From contig NZ_FOUI01000003.1 in the NCBI RefSeq assembly GCF_900114825.1, positions 182,679 through 246,678 of the forward strand: 64,000 bases of DNA. The letters run 5' to 3'. The position numbers and the translations under genes are program-made. This stretch comes from Halopseudomonas yangmingensis. GTDB taxonomy: Bacteria; Pseudomonadota; Gammaproteobacteria; Pseudomonadales; Pseudomonadaceae. The notes beneath the pieces are model-generated. The model searched no databases. It had not been told where the DNA came from and saw only the letters and a list, made by a program, of their open reading frames with translations. Numbering within the stretch: the stretch's first letter is position 1; every line of letters starts with the position of its first letter. This document shows, in pieces, positions 7,533 to 17,278 of the stretch.

Positions 7533-9134
7533 ATGAGCGACATCAAGAAATGGGATGTGGAAGACCCGTCGTTCTGGGAGTCCACCGGCAAGAAAATTGC
7601 CAACCGTAACCTGTGGATATCCATCCCCAGTCTGCTGATGGGCTTTGCCATCTGGCTGATGTGGGGGATCATCACTGTACAGATGATCAACCTTGGCTTT
7701 CCCTTTGCCCAGGCAGACCTGTTTACCCTGACTGCAATTGCCGGTCTGACCGGTGCGACCTTGCGGATTCCGGCCTCCTTCATGATCCGCATCGCCGGTG
7801 GCCGCAACACCATCTTCCTCACCACCGCCATGCTGATGATACCGGCTTTTGGTGCCGGTCTGGCGTTGCAGAGCACTGATACGCCGCTGTGGGTATTCCA
7901 GTTGCTGGCTTTCCTCTCCGGTATCGGTGGCGGTAACTTTGCCTGCTCGATGAGCAATATCAGCACCTTCTTTCCGAAAAACCAGCAGGGACTGGCGCTT
8001 GGTCTGAATGCCGGTCTTGGCAACTTCGGTGTGACCACCATGCAGATCCTGATTCCGCTGGTGATGACTGCCGGCGTATTCGGTGCCTTTGCCGGTGGCT
8101 CCATGGTGCTGGTTCAGGACAGCGGAACCCTGATCGGCCGAATCCTCGCCGGCACTGATACCTGGATCCAGAACGCCGGTTTTGTCTGGCTGCTGTTTCT
8201 GGTGCCGCTGGCCTTCGCCGGCTGGTTCGGCATGAACAACCTGCTGCCGATTACCCCAAATCCGGGTAATGCCATGGGTGCTTTTGGCAAGATCCTTGGT
8301 CTGTACGGTGTCGGTTTTATCGCGGCAGCTATCGGTTTGTATCTGTACCTGCCAGCGCCGACCGGCCTGGGTGTGATCAATATGTGGCTGGTGATGTTGC
8401 TGACCATCGGTCTGACCCTTGGCATGCTGCGTATGCTGCCGGGCAGCATCAAGCCGAACATCAAGCGTCAGTTCGCCATTTTCAGTGACAAGCACACCTG
8501 GTCGATGACCGTGCTGTACATCCTGACCTTTGGTTCCTTTATCGGTTTCTCGATGGCACTCCCGCTGTCGATTACGGTGATCTTCGGCTTCATGAATGAA
8601 GTGGCAGCGGATGGCACGGTAACCCGTGTAGCCAACCCGAATGCCCCGAGCGCCCTGACCTATGCCTGGATCGGACCCTTTATCGGTGCGCTGATCCGTC
8701 CGCTGGGCGGCTGGGTTTCCGACAAGGTTGGCGGCTCCATCGTGACCCAGGTGATTTCGGTGGTCATGGTGCTGGCTTCTATTGCTGCCGGTTATGTGAT
8801 GCAGCAGGCCTATGTGGCGGAACAGCCCGAGCAGTTTTTCTTCAGCTTCCTGTTGATCTTCCTGGTGCTCTTCGCTGCCAGTGGTATCGGTAACGGTTCA
8901 ACCTTCCGCTCGATTGGCGTGATCTACAACCGCGAACAGGCAGGCCCGGTGCTCGGTTGGACCTCGGCTGTGGGCGCCTACGGCTCCTTTGTTGCGCCTA
9001 TCGTGATTGGTGAGCAGGTGCGTGCCGGCACCCCTGAAATAGCCATGTATGGTTTTGCGGTGTTCTATGCTCTTTGTCTGGTACTCAACTGGTGGTTCTA
9101 CCTGCGTAGCAATGCCTACGTGAAGAACCCCTGA
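7533..9134 (+). CDS. narK: NarK, type II nitrate/nitrite transporter (MFS)
   Basis: A 533-residue major-facilitator membrane protein like E. coli NarK: the N-terminus (VEDPSFWESTGKKIANRNLW) and the nitrate-signature region GGGNFACSMSNISTFFPK match closely. It is about 70 residues longer than E. coli NarK; the extra part (near residues 245-305) holds two additional hydrophobic segments, suggesting 14 rather than 12 spans. The type II group exchanges nitrate for nitrite across the inner membrane. It is the first gene of the nar operon, with a GTGAGGA ribosome site. In P. aeruginosa the type II carrier is called NarK2 and is the second gene; here the order is reversed. Confidence 0.9.
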   Translation: MSDIKKWDVEDPSFWESTGKKIANRNLWISIPSLLMGFAIWLMWGIITVQMINLGFPFAQADLFTLTAIAGLTGATLRIPASFMIRIAGGRNTIFLTTAMLMIPAFGAGLALQSTDTPLWVFQLLAFLSGIGGGNFACSMSNISTFFPKNQQGLALGLNAGLGNFGVTTMQILIPLVMTAGVFGAFAGGSMVLVQDSGTLIGRILAGTDTWIQNAGFVWLLFLVPLAFAGWFGMNNLLPITPNPGNAMGAFGKILGLYGVGFIAAAIGLYLYLPAPTGLGVINMWLVMLLTIGLTLGMLRMLPGSIKPNIKRQFAIFSDKHTWSMTVLYILTFGSFIGFSMALPLSITVIFGFMNEVAADGTVTRVANPNAPSALTYAWIGPFIGALIRPLGGWVSDKVGGSIVTQVISVVMVLASIAAGYVMQQAYVAEQPEQFFFSFLLIFLVLFAASGIGNGSTFRSIGVIYNREQAGPVLGWTSAVGAYGSFVAPIVIGEQVRAGTPEIAMYGFAVFYALCLVLNWWFYLRSNAYVKNP

Positions 9135-9152
9135 CACAACGGGAGCACAGCC

Positions 9153-9611
9153 ATGAAAATCATGATCGCCTACGACGGATCGCGCAACGCACGCAAGGCC
9201 CTGGGGGCCACGCTGGAGATGTTCAAGCCGCTGAAGCCGTTGATCATGCTGGTCGGTGTGGTTGAGGGCTCGCTGGACAGCAGCGACTCCAGTAACGATT
9301 TACATGAGGCACAGAAGAGCGAGTTCCGCCGGTTCTTGCGTGAGGCGGCGGACCAGGTCGCGGCCGAAGGGCTGGATGTGGATGTCATTCTCGCCGAGGG
9401 TGATGCACGCAAGATGCTTCTGAAAGCCTCGGAAAACAAGAAGCCGGATCTGCTGGTGATTGCCCGCCACAGTAACGAGCCCGACGGTGGTTTTATTTCA
9501 CGCTCGCTCAACCTGCTGGTTGACGAGCTCGACTACATGACCTTCGGCAGTGTCAGTGCATTTCTGGCGCGCCGGGCTTCGTGCCCGGTGTTGATCCAGT
9601 CCTGCCCCTGA
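9153..9611 (+). CDS. Universal stress protein (UspA fold) inside the nar operon
   Basis: A 152-residue single-domain UspA-like protein, starting MKIMIAYDGSRNARKAL and ending ASCPVLIQ, both standard for the fold. The C-terminal ATP-binding loop G-2x-G-9x-G(S/T) is not clearly present, so it may be of the non-nucleotide-binding type. It lies 18 bases after one narK and 24 bases before the next, with its own ribosome site, and should be co-transcribed with them. In pseudomonads several Usp proteins are tied to anaerobic survival; its role here is inferred from position only. Confidence 0.88.
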   Translation: MKIMIAYDGSRNARKALGATLEMFKPLKPLIMLVGVVEGSLDSSDSSNDLHEAQKSEFRRFLREAADQVAAEGLDVDVILAEGDARKMLLKASENKKPDLLVIARHSNEPDGGFISRSLNLLVDELDYMTFGSVSAFLARRASCPVLIQSCP

Positions 9612-9635
9612 CCCGGCTTTACGGAGTAGAGACAA

Positions 9636-11123
9636 GTGAAAGTATCGGACGTGTTCAAGTGGAGTAATCCGGAGATCAGGGCGCTGCACCTGACCTGGTT
9701 GGCATTCTACATTTGCTTCTTTGTCTGGTTTGGCATGGCTCCATTGGCCTCCAGCATGCTGAAGAGCGTCGACTGGTTGACTCCGGATGACCTCAAGCTG
9801 TTCGCCATCTGCAACGTGGCATTGACCATTCCGGCACGCATCATTGTCGGTATGGCGCTGGATCGCTGGGGTCCGCGCCGGGTGTTCTCGGTGCTGATGG
9901 TGGTCATGGCCTTGCCGGCCTTCTTCTTTGCCTTTGGTGACAGCCGCACGCAGTTGCTGGTGTCGCGTCTGGTACTCAGCTCGATCGGTGCCAGCTTCGT
10001 GGTCGGCATCCATATGACCGCCATGTGGTTCAAGCCCAAGGATATCGGCTTTGCCGAGGGCTTCTATGCCGGCTGGGGCAACTTCGGTTCAGCCGCCGCT
10101 GCCATGAGCTTGCCGGCTATTGCTATCCATATCTTCGGTGGCCCCGAGGGCTGGCGTTGGGCAGTTGCCAGTTCGGCGATCATCATGGCCGTCTATGGCG
10201 TTTATTACTGGTTTGCCCTGACCGATGGCCCGCCCGGCACCGTACATCACAAGCCGAAGAAGGCCAGCGCCATGGAGGTCAGCAGCTGGGCTGACATGAT
10301 CAAACTGATCCTCTGGACCATCCCGATGGTCGGGGTGCTGGCGGTGCTGGTCTGGCGTATTGAGGGCATGGGTTATCTCAGTGCTACCGGAGCCCTGATC
10401 TGCTACCTAGCCATTGCACTGGTAGTGACCTATCAGGTGGTACAGATCCTGCGGGTGAATATTCCGATCCTGAAAAAGGGTGTGCCCGAGGATGACAAGT
10501 ATCCTTTCAATACCGTGGCGGCGCTGAATTCAACCTACTTCGCCAACTTCGGTGCGGAACTGGCGGTAGTTTCCATGCTGCCGATGTTCTTCGAGTTGAC
10601 CTGGGGTCTGACGCCGACCACTGCTGGTCTGATTGCCGCGTCCTTTGCTTTCGTCAATCTGGTGGCGCGCCCGATGGGTGGATTGGTGTCCGATCGTATG
10701 GGTAACCGCCGCTTTGTCATGCTGGCTTATATGTTCGGCATCGGTGTGGGCTTCCTGATGATGAGCCTGATGAACGAGAAGTGGCCGCTGTTGATTGCTG
10801 TGGCTGTCACCGTCGCCTGCTCGGTGTTTGTGCAGGGTGCAGAAGGCGCCACCTTCGGCATCATTCCGTCAATCAAGCGGCGCATTACCGGGCAGATCTC
10901 CGGTATGGCCGGGGCCTATGGCAACGTCGGCGCGGTCTGCTACCTGACCCTGTACACCTTTGTCACACCCTCACAGTTTTTCATGATCATTGCTGCCGGG
11001 GCCTTTATCAGCTTCGCCCTGTGCTTTGTCTGGCTGAAGGAACCCGAAGGTGCGTTCTCCGAAGAATATTACGTGTCCTCGGTGGATCGGGAACTGGAGG
11101 CACAAAGACAGCAAGCGACCTGA
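9636..11123 (+). CDS. NarK1-type nitrate transporter (MFS)
   Basis: A 495-residue major-facilitator protein of the type I NarK group, thought to be nitrate/proton symporters. The N-terminus (KWSNPEIRALHLTWLAFYIC) and GFYAGWGNFGSAAAAMSLPA are typical. As in the preceding narK there is an extra pair of hydrophobic segments in the middle (about 225-275), giving a predicted 14 spans. The start is a GTG, the only in-frame candidate giving the conserved N-terminus, after a GGAGTAGAG sequence. A 98-base gap containing a GC-rich hairpin without a T-run separates it from narG. With the type II carrier it would supply nitrate to NarGHI and remove nitrite. Confidence 0.9.
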   Translation: MKVSDVFKWSNPEIRALHLTWLAFYICFFVWFGMAPLASSMLKSVDWLTPDDLKLFAICNVALTIPARIIVGMALDRWGPRRVFSVLMVVMALPAFFFAFGDSRTQLLVSRLVLSSIGASFVVGIHMTAMWFKPKDIGFAEGFYAGWGNFGSAAAAMSLPAIAIHIFGGPEGWRWAVASSAIIMAVYGVYYWFALTDGPPGTVHHKPKKASAMEVSSWADMIKLILWTIPMVGVLAVLVWRIEGMGYLSATGALICYLAIALVVTYQVVQILRVNIPILKKGVPEDDKYPFNTVAALNSTYFANFGAELAVVSMLPMFFELTWGLTPTTAGLIAASFAFVNLVARPMGGLVSDRMGNRRFVMLAYMFGIGVGFLMMSLMNEKWPLLIAVAVTVACSVFVQGAEGATFGIIPSIKRRITGQISGMAGAYGNVGAVCYLTLYTFVTPSQFFMIIAAGAFISFALCFVWLKEPEGAFSEEYYVSSVDRELEAQRQQAT

Positions 11124-11221
11124 AATTATTTTTGCCTGCCGGCCCACCGTGGGGCCGGCGGCCAACGACTTGACAGCCACCCGGTCAGACCCTGCGTCAA
11201 ACCGGAATGAGGAGAGAAACC

Positions 11222-14200
11222 ATGAGCCACCTGCTCGATCAACTGCGCTTCTTCAAGAAGAAGCAGGGTGAATTCGCCGATGGTCACGGCGAGACCCGCC
11301 AGGAGTCCCGTGACTGGGAGAACGTTTACCGTGCCCGCTGGCAGTACGACAAGATCGTGCGTTCCACCCACGGGGTGAACTGCACCGGATCCTGTTCCTG
11401 GAAGATCTACGTGAAAAACGGCCTGATCACCTGGGAAACCCAGCAGACCGACTATCCGCGTACCCGCCCGGACCTGCCCAACCACGAGCCGCGTGGTTGC
11501 CCGCGCGGTGCCAGCTACAGCTGGTACATCTACAGCGCCAACCGTCTGAAGTACCCCAAGGTACGCAAGCCGCTGCTCAAGCTGTGGCGTGAGGCGCGGG
11601 CCAGCATGAGCCCGGTCGATGCCTGGGCCAGCATCGTCGAGGACAAGGCCAAGGCCGATTCCTACAAGAGCAAGCGCGGTCTGGGTGGTTTCATTCGCTC
11701 CAGCTGGGATGAAGTGACCGAGATCATCGCCGCAGCCAACGTCTATACCGTGAAGCAGTACGGTCCGGACCGGGTCATCGGCTTCTCACCGATCCCGGCC
11801 ATGTCGATGGTCAGCTATGCTGCCGGCAGCCGTTACCTGTCGCTGATCGGTGGTGTCTGCCTGTCGTTCTACGACTGGTACTGTGACCTGCCGCCCGCCT
11901 CTCCGCAGGTATGGGGTGAGCAGACCGACGTGCCGGAATCGGCCGACTGGTACAACTCCAACTACATCATTGCCTGGGGTTCCAACGTTCCGCAGACCCG
12001 TACCCCGGATGCGCACTTTTTCACCGAAGTCCGTTACAAGGGTGCCAAGACCGTCTCGGTTACCCCGGACTATGCGGAAGTCTCCAAGCTCACCGATCTC
12101 TGGCTGAACCCCAAGCAGGGCACCGATGCGGCGCTGGCTCAGGCGTTCAACCACGTGATCTTCAAGGAATTCCACCTGGAGAAGCCGAGCGCCTACTTCA
12201 CCGACTACGTGCGTCGTTATACCGACCTGCCGATGCTGGTGATGTTGGAAGACTTCGATGGCGGCTTCAAGCCGACCCGCTTCCTGCGCGCTTCCGACCT
12301 CAGCGACAAGCTGGGTCAGGATAACAATCCCGAGTGGAAGACCGTTGCCGTCGACAGCAAGAGTGGCGAGCTGGTGTCGCCGCTGGGTTCGATTGGCTAT
12401 CGCTGGGGCGAATCCGGCAAGTGGAATATCGAGGCCCGCGAAGGCCGCGAAGGCCGCGATGTCGAGTTGCAACTGTCGCAGATTGAAGCCGGTGAGGCCG
12501 TTGAAGTTGCCTACCCGTACTTCGGTGGTCAACTGCACGAGCACTTCCAGCACGTCGAAGGCGAGGAAATCCAGTTCCGTCGCGTACCGGCGCGCAGCCT
12601 GACCCTGGCCGATGGCAGTCAGGTCAAAGTCGCCACCGTGTTCGACATCCAGGCTGCCGGTCTGGGTATCGATCGTGGTCTGGGCGGCAAGAACGTTGCC
12701 AGCACCTACGACGACGCCAGCGTTCCGGGTACGCCGGCCTGGCAGGAAGCGATTACCGGTGTATCCCGCGAGAAAGTCATCCAGGTGGCCCGCGAGTTCG
12801 CCGACAACGCCGACAAGACCCGTGGCAAGTCGATGATCATCGTTGGTGCGGCGATGAACCACTGGTACCACATGGACATGAACTACCGTGGTCTGATCAA
12901 CATGCTGATGCTGTGTGGCTGCGTGGGTCAGAGCGGTGGTGGCTGGGCACACTATGTCGGTCAGGAGAAACTGCGTCCGCAGTGCGGCTGGCTGCCGCTG
13001 GCCTTTGGTCTGGACTGGAGCCGTCCGCCGCGCCAGATGAACGGCACCAGCTTCTTCTACAACCACAGTTCGCAGTGGCGTCACGAGAAGATGAGCATCC
13101 ACGAGGTGCTGTCGCCGCTGGCTGACAAGTCGCAGATGCCCGAGCACATGCTCGACTACAACATCCGTGCCGAGCGTGCCGGTTGGTTGCCGAGCGCCCC
13201 TCAGCTGGCGCGTAACCCGCTGCAGATCTGCCGCGAAGCGGCTGCCAAGGGCATGGATCCGAAGGATTATGTACTGCAGTCGATGCAGGACGGTAGCCTG
13301 AAGTATGCCTGCGAACAGCCGGACAACCCGGCCAACTTCCCGCGCAACATGTTCATCTGGCGTTCCAACCTGCTGGGCTCCTCCGGCAAGGGCCATGAAT
13401 ACATGCTCAAGTACCTGCTGGGTGCCGAGAAGCATGGCGTGATGAACGAGGATGTGGGCAAGCGCGACGGTCTCAAGCCGCAGGAAGCCGAGTGGGTGGA
13501 TGACGGTGCTACCGGCAAGGTAGACCTGGTGACTACCCTGGACTTCCGCATGTCCTCGACCTGCGTGTACTCGGATATCGTGCTGCCGACCGCGACCTGG
13601 TACGAGAAGGACGACATGAACACCTCGGACATGCACCCCTTCATTCACCCGCTGTCGCAAGCCATTGATCCGGCCTGGGAAGCCAAGTCGGATTGGGAGA
13701 TCTACAAGCTGATCGCCAAGAAGTTCTCGGAAGTCTCCGAGGGCGTGCTCGGCGTGGAGCAGGATCTGGTCACCGTGCCGACCCAGCACGACACCCCCGG
13801 CGAACTGGCGCAGCCCTTTGGTGGCAGCGACTGGAAAACCGCTGGTGAAGCGCCTGTTCCGGGCAAGAACTTCCCGAACATGGCGGTGGTCGAGCGCGAT
13901 TACCCGAATACCTACAAGAAGTTCACCTCGCTGGGTCCGCTGCTGGAAAAACTCGGCAACGGCGGCAAGGGCATTACCTGGAACACCGACCATGAAGTCG
14001 AGTTCCTCGGCAAGCTGAACTATCTGGAGCAGGATGAGGGTGTCAGCCAGGGCCGTCCGCGGATCAACTCGGCGATCGATGCGGCAGAAGTGATTCTCAG
14101 TCTGGCACCGGAGACCAATGGTCACGTGGCAGTCAAGGCCTGGGGCGCACTGTCGAAGATGACCGGTCTTGATCACACACACCTGGCTACCAGCAAGGAG

Positions 14201-14983
14201 CACGAGGCAATCCGCTTCCGTGACATCCAGGCGCAGCCGCGCAAGATCATCTCCAGCCCGACCTGGTCAGGCCTGGAAGACGAGAATGTCAGCTACAACG
14301 CCGGCTACACCAACGTTCACGAGTACATTCCGTGGCGCACCATCACCGGTCGTCAGCAGTTCTATCAGGATCACCCGTGGATGCAGGCCTTCGGTGAGCA
14401 GCTGATGAGCTACCGTCCGCCGATCGACACCCGCTCCATCGGTTACGTCAAAGGCAAGAAGCCCAACGGCAATACCGAGATCGTGTTGAACTGGATCACT
14501 CCGCACCAGAAGTGGGGTATTCACAGCACCTACTCGGACAACCTGATCATGCTCACCCTGAGTCGTGGTGGTCCGATCATCTGGTTGTCGGAAATCGATG
14601 CCAAGAAGGCCGGCATTGAAGATAACGACTGGGTTGAGTGCTTCAACGCCAACGGTGCCCTGACCGCCCGCGCGGTAGTCAGTCAGCGGGTCAAGGAAGG
14701 CATGGTCATGATGTACCACGCCCAGGAACGTATCGTGAACGTGCCTGGCAGCGAGACCACCGGTACCCGTGGTGGTCACCACAACTCGGTTACCCGGGTA
14801 GTGCTCAAGCCGACTCACATGATCGGTAGCTATGCGCAGCAGTCCTATGGCTTCAACTACTACGGCACCGTCGGCTGCAACCGCGACGAGTTCGTGGTGG
14901 TGCGCAAAATGAGCAAGGTTGACTGGCTCGACGGCCCCAACGGGGACGCTCTGCCGCAGCCTTTGCCCCAGGATATCGATTGA
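11222..14983 (+). CDS. narG: NarG, respiratory nitrate reductase alpha subunit
   Basis: The 1253-residue catalytic subunit of the membrane-bound nitrate reductase, facing the cytoplasm. It binds molybdopterin-guanine dinucleotide and the FS0 4Fe-4S cluster. The cluster ligands H50, C54, C58 (THGVNCTGSCSW) and C93 (EPRGCPRGASYSWY) are visible, and the Mo-ligand aspartate is D222 in YCDLPP. The start is at 11222 (MSHLLDQLRFF), preceded by GAGGAGAG; the ATG at 11207 overlaps this site and is rejected. Length and sequence follow E. coli NarG (1247 aa) throughout. narH follows after 10 bases. No defects were seen. Confidence 0.98.
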   Translation: MSHLLDQLRFFKKKQGEFADGHGETRQESRDWENVYRARWQYDKIVRSTHGVNCTGSCSWKIYVKNGLITWETQQTDYPRTRPDLPNHEPRGCPRGASYSWYIYSANRLKYPKVRKPLLKLWREARASMSPVDAWASIVEDKAKADSYKSKRGLGGFIRSSWDEVTEIIAAANVYTVKQYGPDRVIGFSPIPAMSMVSYAAGSRYLSLIGGVCLSFYDWYCDLPPASPQVWGEQTDVPESADWYNSNYIIAWGSNVPQTRTPDAHFFTEVRYKGAKTVSVTPDYAEVSKLTDLWLNPKQGTDAALAQAFNHVIFKEFHLEKPSAYFTDYVRRYTDLPMLVMLEDFDGGFKPTRFLRASDLSDKLGQDNNPEWKTVAVDSKSGELVSPLGSIGYRWGESGKWNIEAREGREGRDVELQLSQIEAGEAVEVAYPYFGGQLHEHFQHVEGEEIQFRRVPARSLTLADGSQVKVATVFDIQAAGLGIDRGLGGKNVASTYDDASVPGTPAWQEAITGVSREKVIQVAREFADNADKTRGKSMIIVGAAMNHWYHMDMNYRGLINMLMLCGCVGQSGGGWAHYVGQEKLRPQCGWLPLAFGLDWSRPPRQMNGTSFFYNHSSQWRHEKMSIHEVLSPLADKSQMPEHMLDYNIRAERAGWLPSAPQLARNPLQICREAAAKGMDPKDYVLQSMQDGSLKYACEQPDNPANFPRNMFIWRSNLLGSSGKGHEYMLKYLLGAEKHGVMNEDVGKRDGLKPQEAEWVDDGATGKVDLVTTLDFRMSSTCVYSDIVLPTATWYEKDDMNTSDMHPFIHPLSQAIDPAWEAKSDWEIYKLIAKKFSEVSEGVLGVEQDLVTVPTQHDTPGELAQPFGGSDWKTAGEAPVPGKNFPNMAVVERDYPNTYKKFTSLGPLLEKLGNGGKGITWNTDHEVEFLGKLNYLEQDEGVSQGRPRINSAIDAAEVILSLAPETNGHVAVKAWGALSKMTGLDHTHLATSKEHEAIRFRDIQAQPRKIISSPTWSGLEDENVSYNAGYTNVHEYIPWRTITGRQQFYQDHPWMQAFGEQLMSYRPPIDTRSIGYVKGKKPNGNTEIVLNWITPHQKWGIHSTYSDNLIMLTLSRGGPIIWLSEIDAKKAGIEDNDWVECFNANGALTARAVVSQRVKEGMVMMYHAQERIVNVPGSETTGTRGGHHNSVTRVVLKPTHMIGSYAQQSYGFNYYGTVGCNRDEFVVVRKMSKVDWLDGPNGDALPQPLPQDID

Positions 14984-14993
14984 GGAGACAGCC

Positions 14994-16532
14994 ATGAAAA
15001 TTCGTTCACAAGTGGGCATGGTGCTGAATCTGGACAAGTGCATCGGCTGCCATACCTGCTCGATCACCTGCAAGAACGTGTGGACCAGCCGTGAAGGCAT
15101 GGAATATGCGTGGTTCAACAACGTCGAGACCAAACCCGGTATCGGCTACCCGAAAGAGTGGGAAAACCAGGACAAGTGGAAGGGCGGCTGGGTCCGCAAC
15201 AAGGATGGCTCGATCAATCCGAAGATTGGTGGCAAGTTCCGCGTGTTGGCGAATATCTTCGCCAACCCGGATATGCCGACCATCGACGACTATTACGAGC
15301 CGTTCGACTTCGACTACCAGAACCTGCATACCGCGCCGATCAGTCAGCACCAGCCGGTTGCCCGTCCGCGTTCGGCGGTTTCCGGCAAGCGCATGGAGAA
15401 GATCGAGTGGGGCCCGAACTGGGAAGAGATTCTCGGTACCGAGTTTGCCAAGCGCCGCAAGGACAAGAACTTCGACGCCGTACAGGCAGATATCTACGGC
15501 CAGTACGAAAACACCTTCATGATGTACCTGCCGCGCCTGTGCGAGCACTGCCTGAACCCGGCCTGTGCTGCAGCCTGCCCAAGCGGTGCGATTTACAAGC
15601 GTGAAGAAGACGGTATCGTCCTGATCGACCAGGAAAAGTGCCGCGGCTGGCGCATGTGTATCAGCGGCTGCCCGTACAAGAAGATCTACTTCAACTGGAA
15701 GAGCGGCAAGTCCGAGAAGTGCATTTTCTGCTACCCGCGTATCGAAGCCGGCATGCCCACCGTGTGCTCGGAAACCTGCGTAGGTCGTATCCGCTACCTC
15801 GGCGTGCTGCTCTATGATGCCGACCGCATCCATGAGGTGGCGAGCACCCCGAACGAGAAGGATCTGTACCTGAAGCAGCTGGAAATCTTCCTCGACCCGC
15901 ATGACCCCAAGGTGGTCAAGCAGGCGCTGGCCGATGGCGTGCCGATGTCCGTGATCGAGGCGGCCAAGCAGTCGCCGGTATACAAGATGGCGGTTGACTG
16001 GAAGCTGGCGCTGCCGCTGCACCCGGAATATCGCACCCTGCCGATGGTCTGGTACGTGCCGCCGCTGTCGCCGATCCAGAACGCTGCCGAGGCTGGCAAG
16101 GTGGGCATGAACGGCATTCTGCCGGACGTTGACAGCCTGCGGATTCCGCTGCGCTATCTGGCCAACATGCTGACTGCCGGTGATGAAGAGCCTGTCAAAC
16201 TGGCCCTCAAGCGTTTGCTGGCGATGCGTGTCTACAAGCGTTCGCAGCAGGTGGATGGCGTGGAAAACCTCAAGGCACTGGAAGAGGTGGGCCTGACCAG
16301 GGCGTTGGCCGAGGACATGTACCGCTACCTGGCCATTGCCAACTATGAGGACCGCTACGTGATCCCCAGTGCGCACCGTGAAGAAGCCATGAGCGAAGCC
16401 TTTGCCGAGCGTAATGGCTGCGGCTTCAGCTTCGGCAGCGGCTGCAGTGGCTCTTCCGACGTCAACATGTTCGGTGGCAAGAAGGCCACTCGTCGTGATG
16501 TGCTGAAGACCGTCCAGCTCTGGGAGGAATGA
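14994..16532 (+). CDS. narH: NarH, nitrate reductase beta (iron-sulfur) subunit
   Basis: A 512-residue protein, the same length as E. coli NarH. It carries the electron wire of three 4Fe-4S clusters and one 3Fe-4S cluster between NarI haems and NarG. Ferredoxin-type cysteine groups are LDKCIGCHTCSITCKN at the start, RLCEHCLNPACAAACPSG, and KCRGWRMCISGCPYKK, where the W replaces a cysteine as expected for the 3Fe-4S site, then CIFCYPR and CSETCVG. The start at 14994 has a GAGGAGA site. The stop overlaps the narJ start by 4 bases. Confidence 0.98.
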   Translation: MKIRSQVGMVLNLDKCIGCHTCSITCKNVWTSREGMEYAWFNNVETKPGIGYPKEWENQDKWKGGWVRNKDGSINPKIGGKFRVLANIFANPDMPTIDDYYEPFDFDYQNLHTAPISQHQPVARPRSAVSGKRMEKIEWGPNWEEILGTEFAKRRKDKNFDAVQADIYGQYENTFMMYLPRLCEHCLNPACAAACPSGAIYKREEDGIVLIDQEKCRGWRMCISGCPYKKIYFNWKSGKSEKCIFCYPRIEAGMPTVCSETCVGRIRYLGVLLYDADRIHEVASTPNEKDLYLKQLEIFLDPHDPKVVKQALADGVPMSVIEAAKQSPVYKMAVDWKLALPLHPEYRTLPMVWYVPPLSPIQNAAEAGKVGMNGILPDVDSLRIPLRYLANMLTAGDEEPVKLALKRLLAMRVYKRSQQVDGVENLKALEEVGLTRALAEDMYRYLAIANYEDRYVIPSAHREEAMSEAFAERNGCGFSFGSGCSGSSDVNMFGGKKATRRDVLKTVQLWEE

Positions 16533-17269
16533 GCATGCGCATTCTCAAGGTGATATCGCTGTTGATGGATTACCCCGAGGCCGCCCTTGTGGCGGCCCGG
16601 GACGAGCTCGCCGCGGCGATTGACGCGGCGCGCGAGATCAGTCCTGAGCAGCGTCAGGCCCTTGGCGAGCTGCTTCAGTACCTGTCCCGTGGCGAGCTGA
16701 TGGACGTTCAGGAAAACTACACCGAGCTGTTCGAGCGCGGCCGCTATCTGTCACTGCTGCTGTTCGAGCATGTGCATGGCGAATCGCGTGATCGTGGCCA
16801 GGCCATGGTTGACCTGATGGCCCAGTACGAAGAAGCCGGCTTTGCCATTGGTGTCAAGGAGCTGCCTGACTATATCCCGCTGTATCTGGAGTATCTGGCC
16901 AGTCGTGAGGATATCGAAGCGCGCGAAGGCCTGGCCGATGTCGAGCACCTGCTGGCCCTGCTGGCAGCCCGTTTGCAGGAGCGTGAGAGTCCTTACGCGG
17001 CCTGTTTTACGGCGCTGCTGCAGATTGCCGGAGCCGATCCGCAGCAAGCCCTGGGCGAGTTGCGCGAGAAGGTGGCCGCCGAGGTGCCGGACAACAGCCT
17101 TGAGGCGCTGGACAAGGAATGGGAAGAGGAGCAGGTAACTTTCCTGAATGGCGACAGCCAGGGTGACTGCGGCGTTTCGCGTAGCCCCGGCAAGGCCCGC
17201 GAAGAAAGTGCTGTTCCTGTGCACTGGGTAGATTTCAACAACAGCGCCGTGCCGGCGAGCAAGGCGTAG
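16529..17269 (+). CDS. narJ: NarJ, nitrate reductase assembly chaperone
   Basis: A 246-residue cytoplasmic chaperone of the NarJ/TorD family that holds NarGH for cofactor insertion before docking to NarI. It is a mostly helical acidic protein with the usual start LKVISLLMDYPEAAL and the conserved LPDYIPLYLEYLAS. The start ATG overlaps the narH stop; a second ATG at 16535 is also possible. The C-terminal ~45 residues are low in conserved features, as is normal. Confidence 0.95.
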   Translation: MSMRILKVISLLMDYPEAALVAARDELAAAIDAAREISPEQRQALGELLQYLSRGELMDVQENYTELFERGRYLSLLLFEHVHGESRDRGQAMVDLMAQYEEAGFAIGVKELPDYIPLYLEYLASREDIEAREGLADVEHLLALLAARLQERESPYAACFTALLQIAGADPQQALGELREKVAAEVPDNSLEALDKEWEEEQVTFLNGDSQGDCGVSRSPGKAREESAVPVHWVDFNNSAVPASKA

Positions 17270-17278
17270 GAGGCAGTG

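Noticed and set aside
11137..11160. GC-rich hairpin before narG as a terminator
   Set aside because: It has no T-run on the plus strand, and narG must be transcribed with or just after the narK genes; it may be a processing site, but nothing supports that.
11786..14203. 805-codon open frame on the minus strand
   Set aside because: It lies wholly opposite narG, whose protein matches its family end to end; long antisense frames are common in GC-rich coding DNA.
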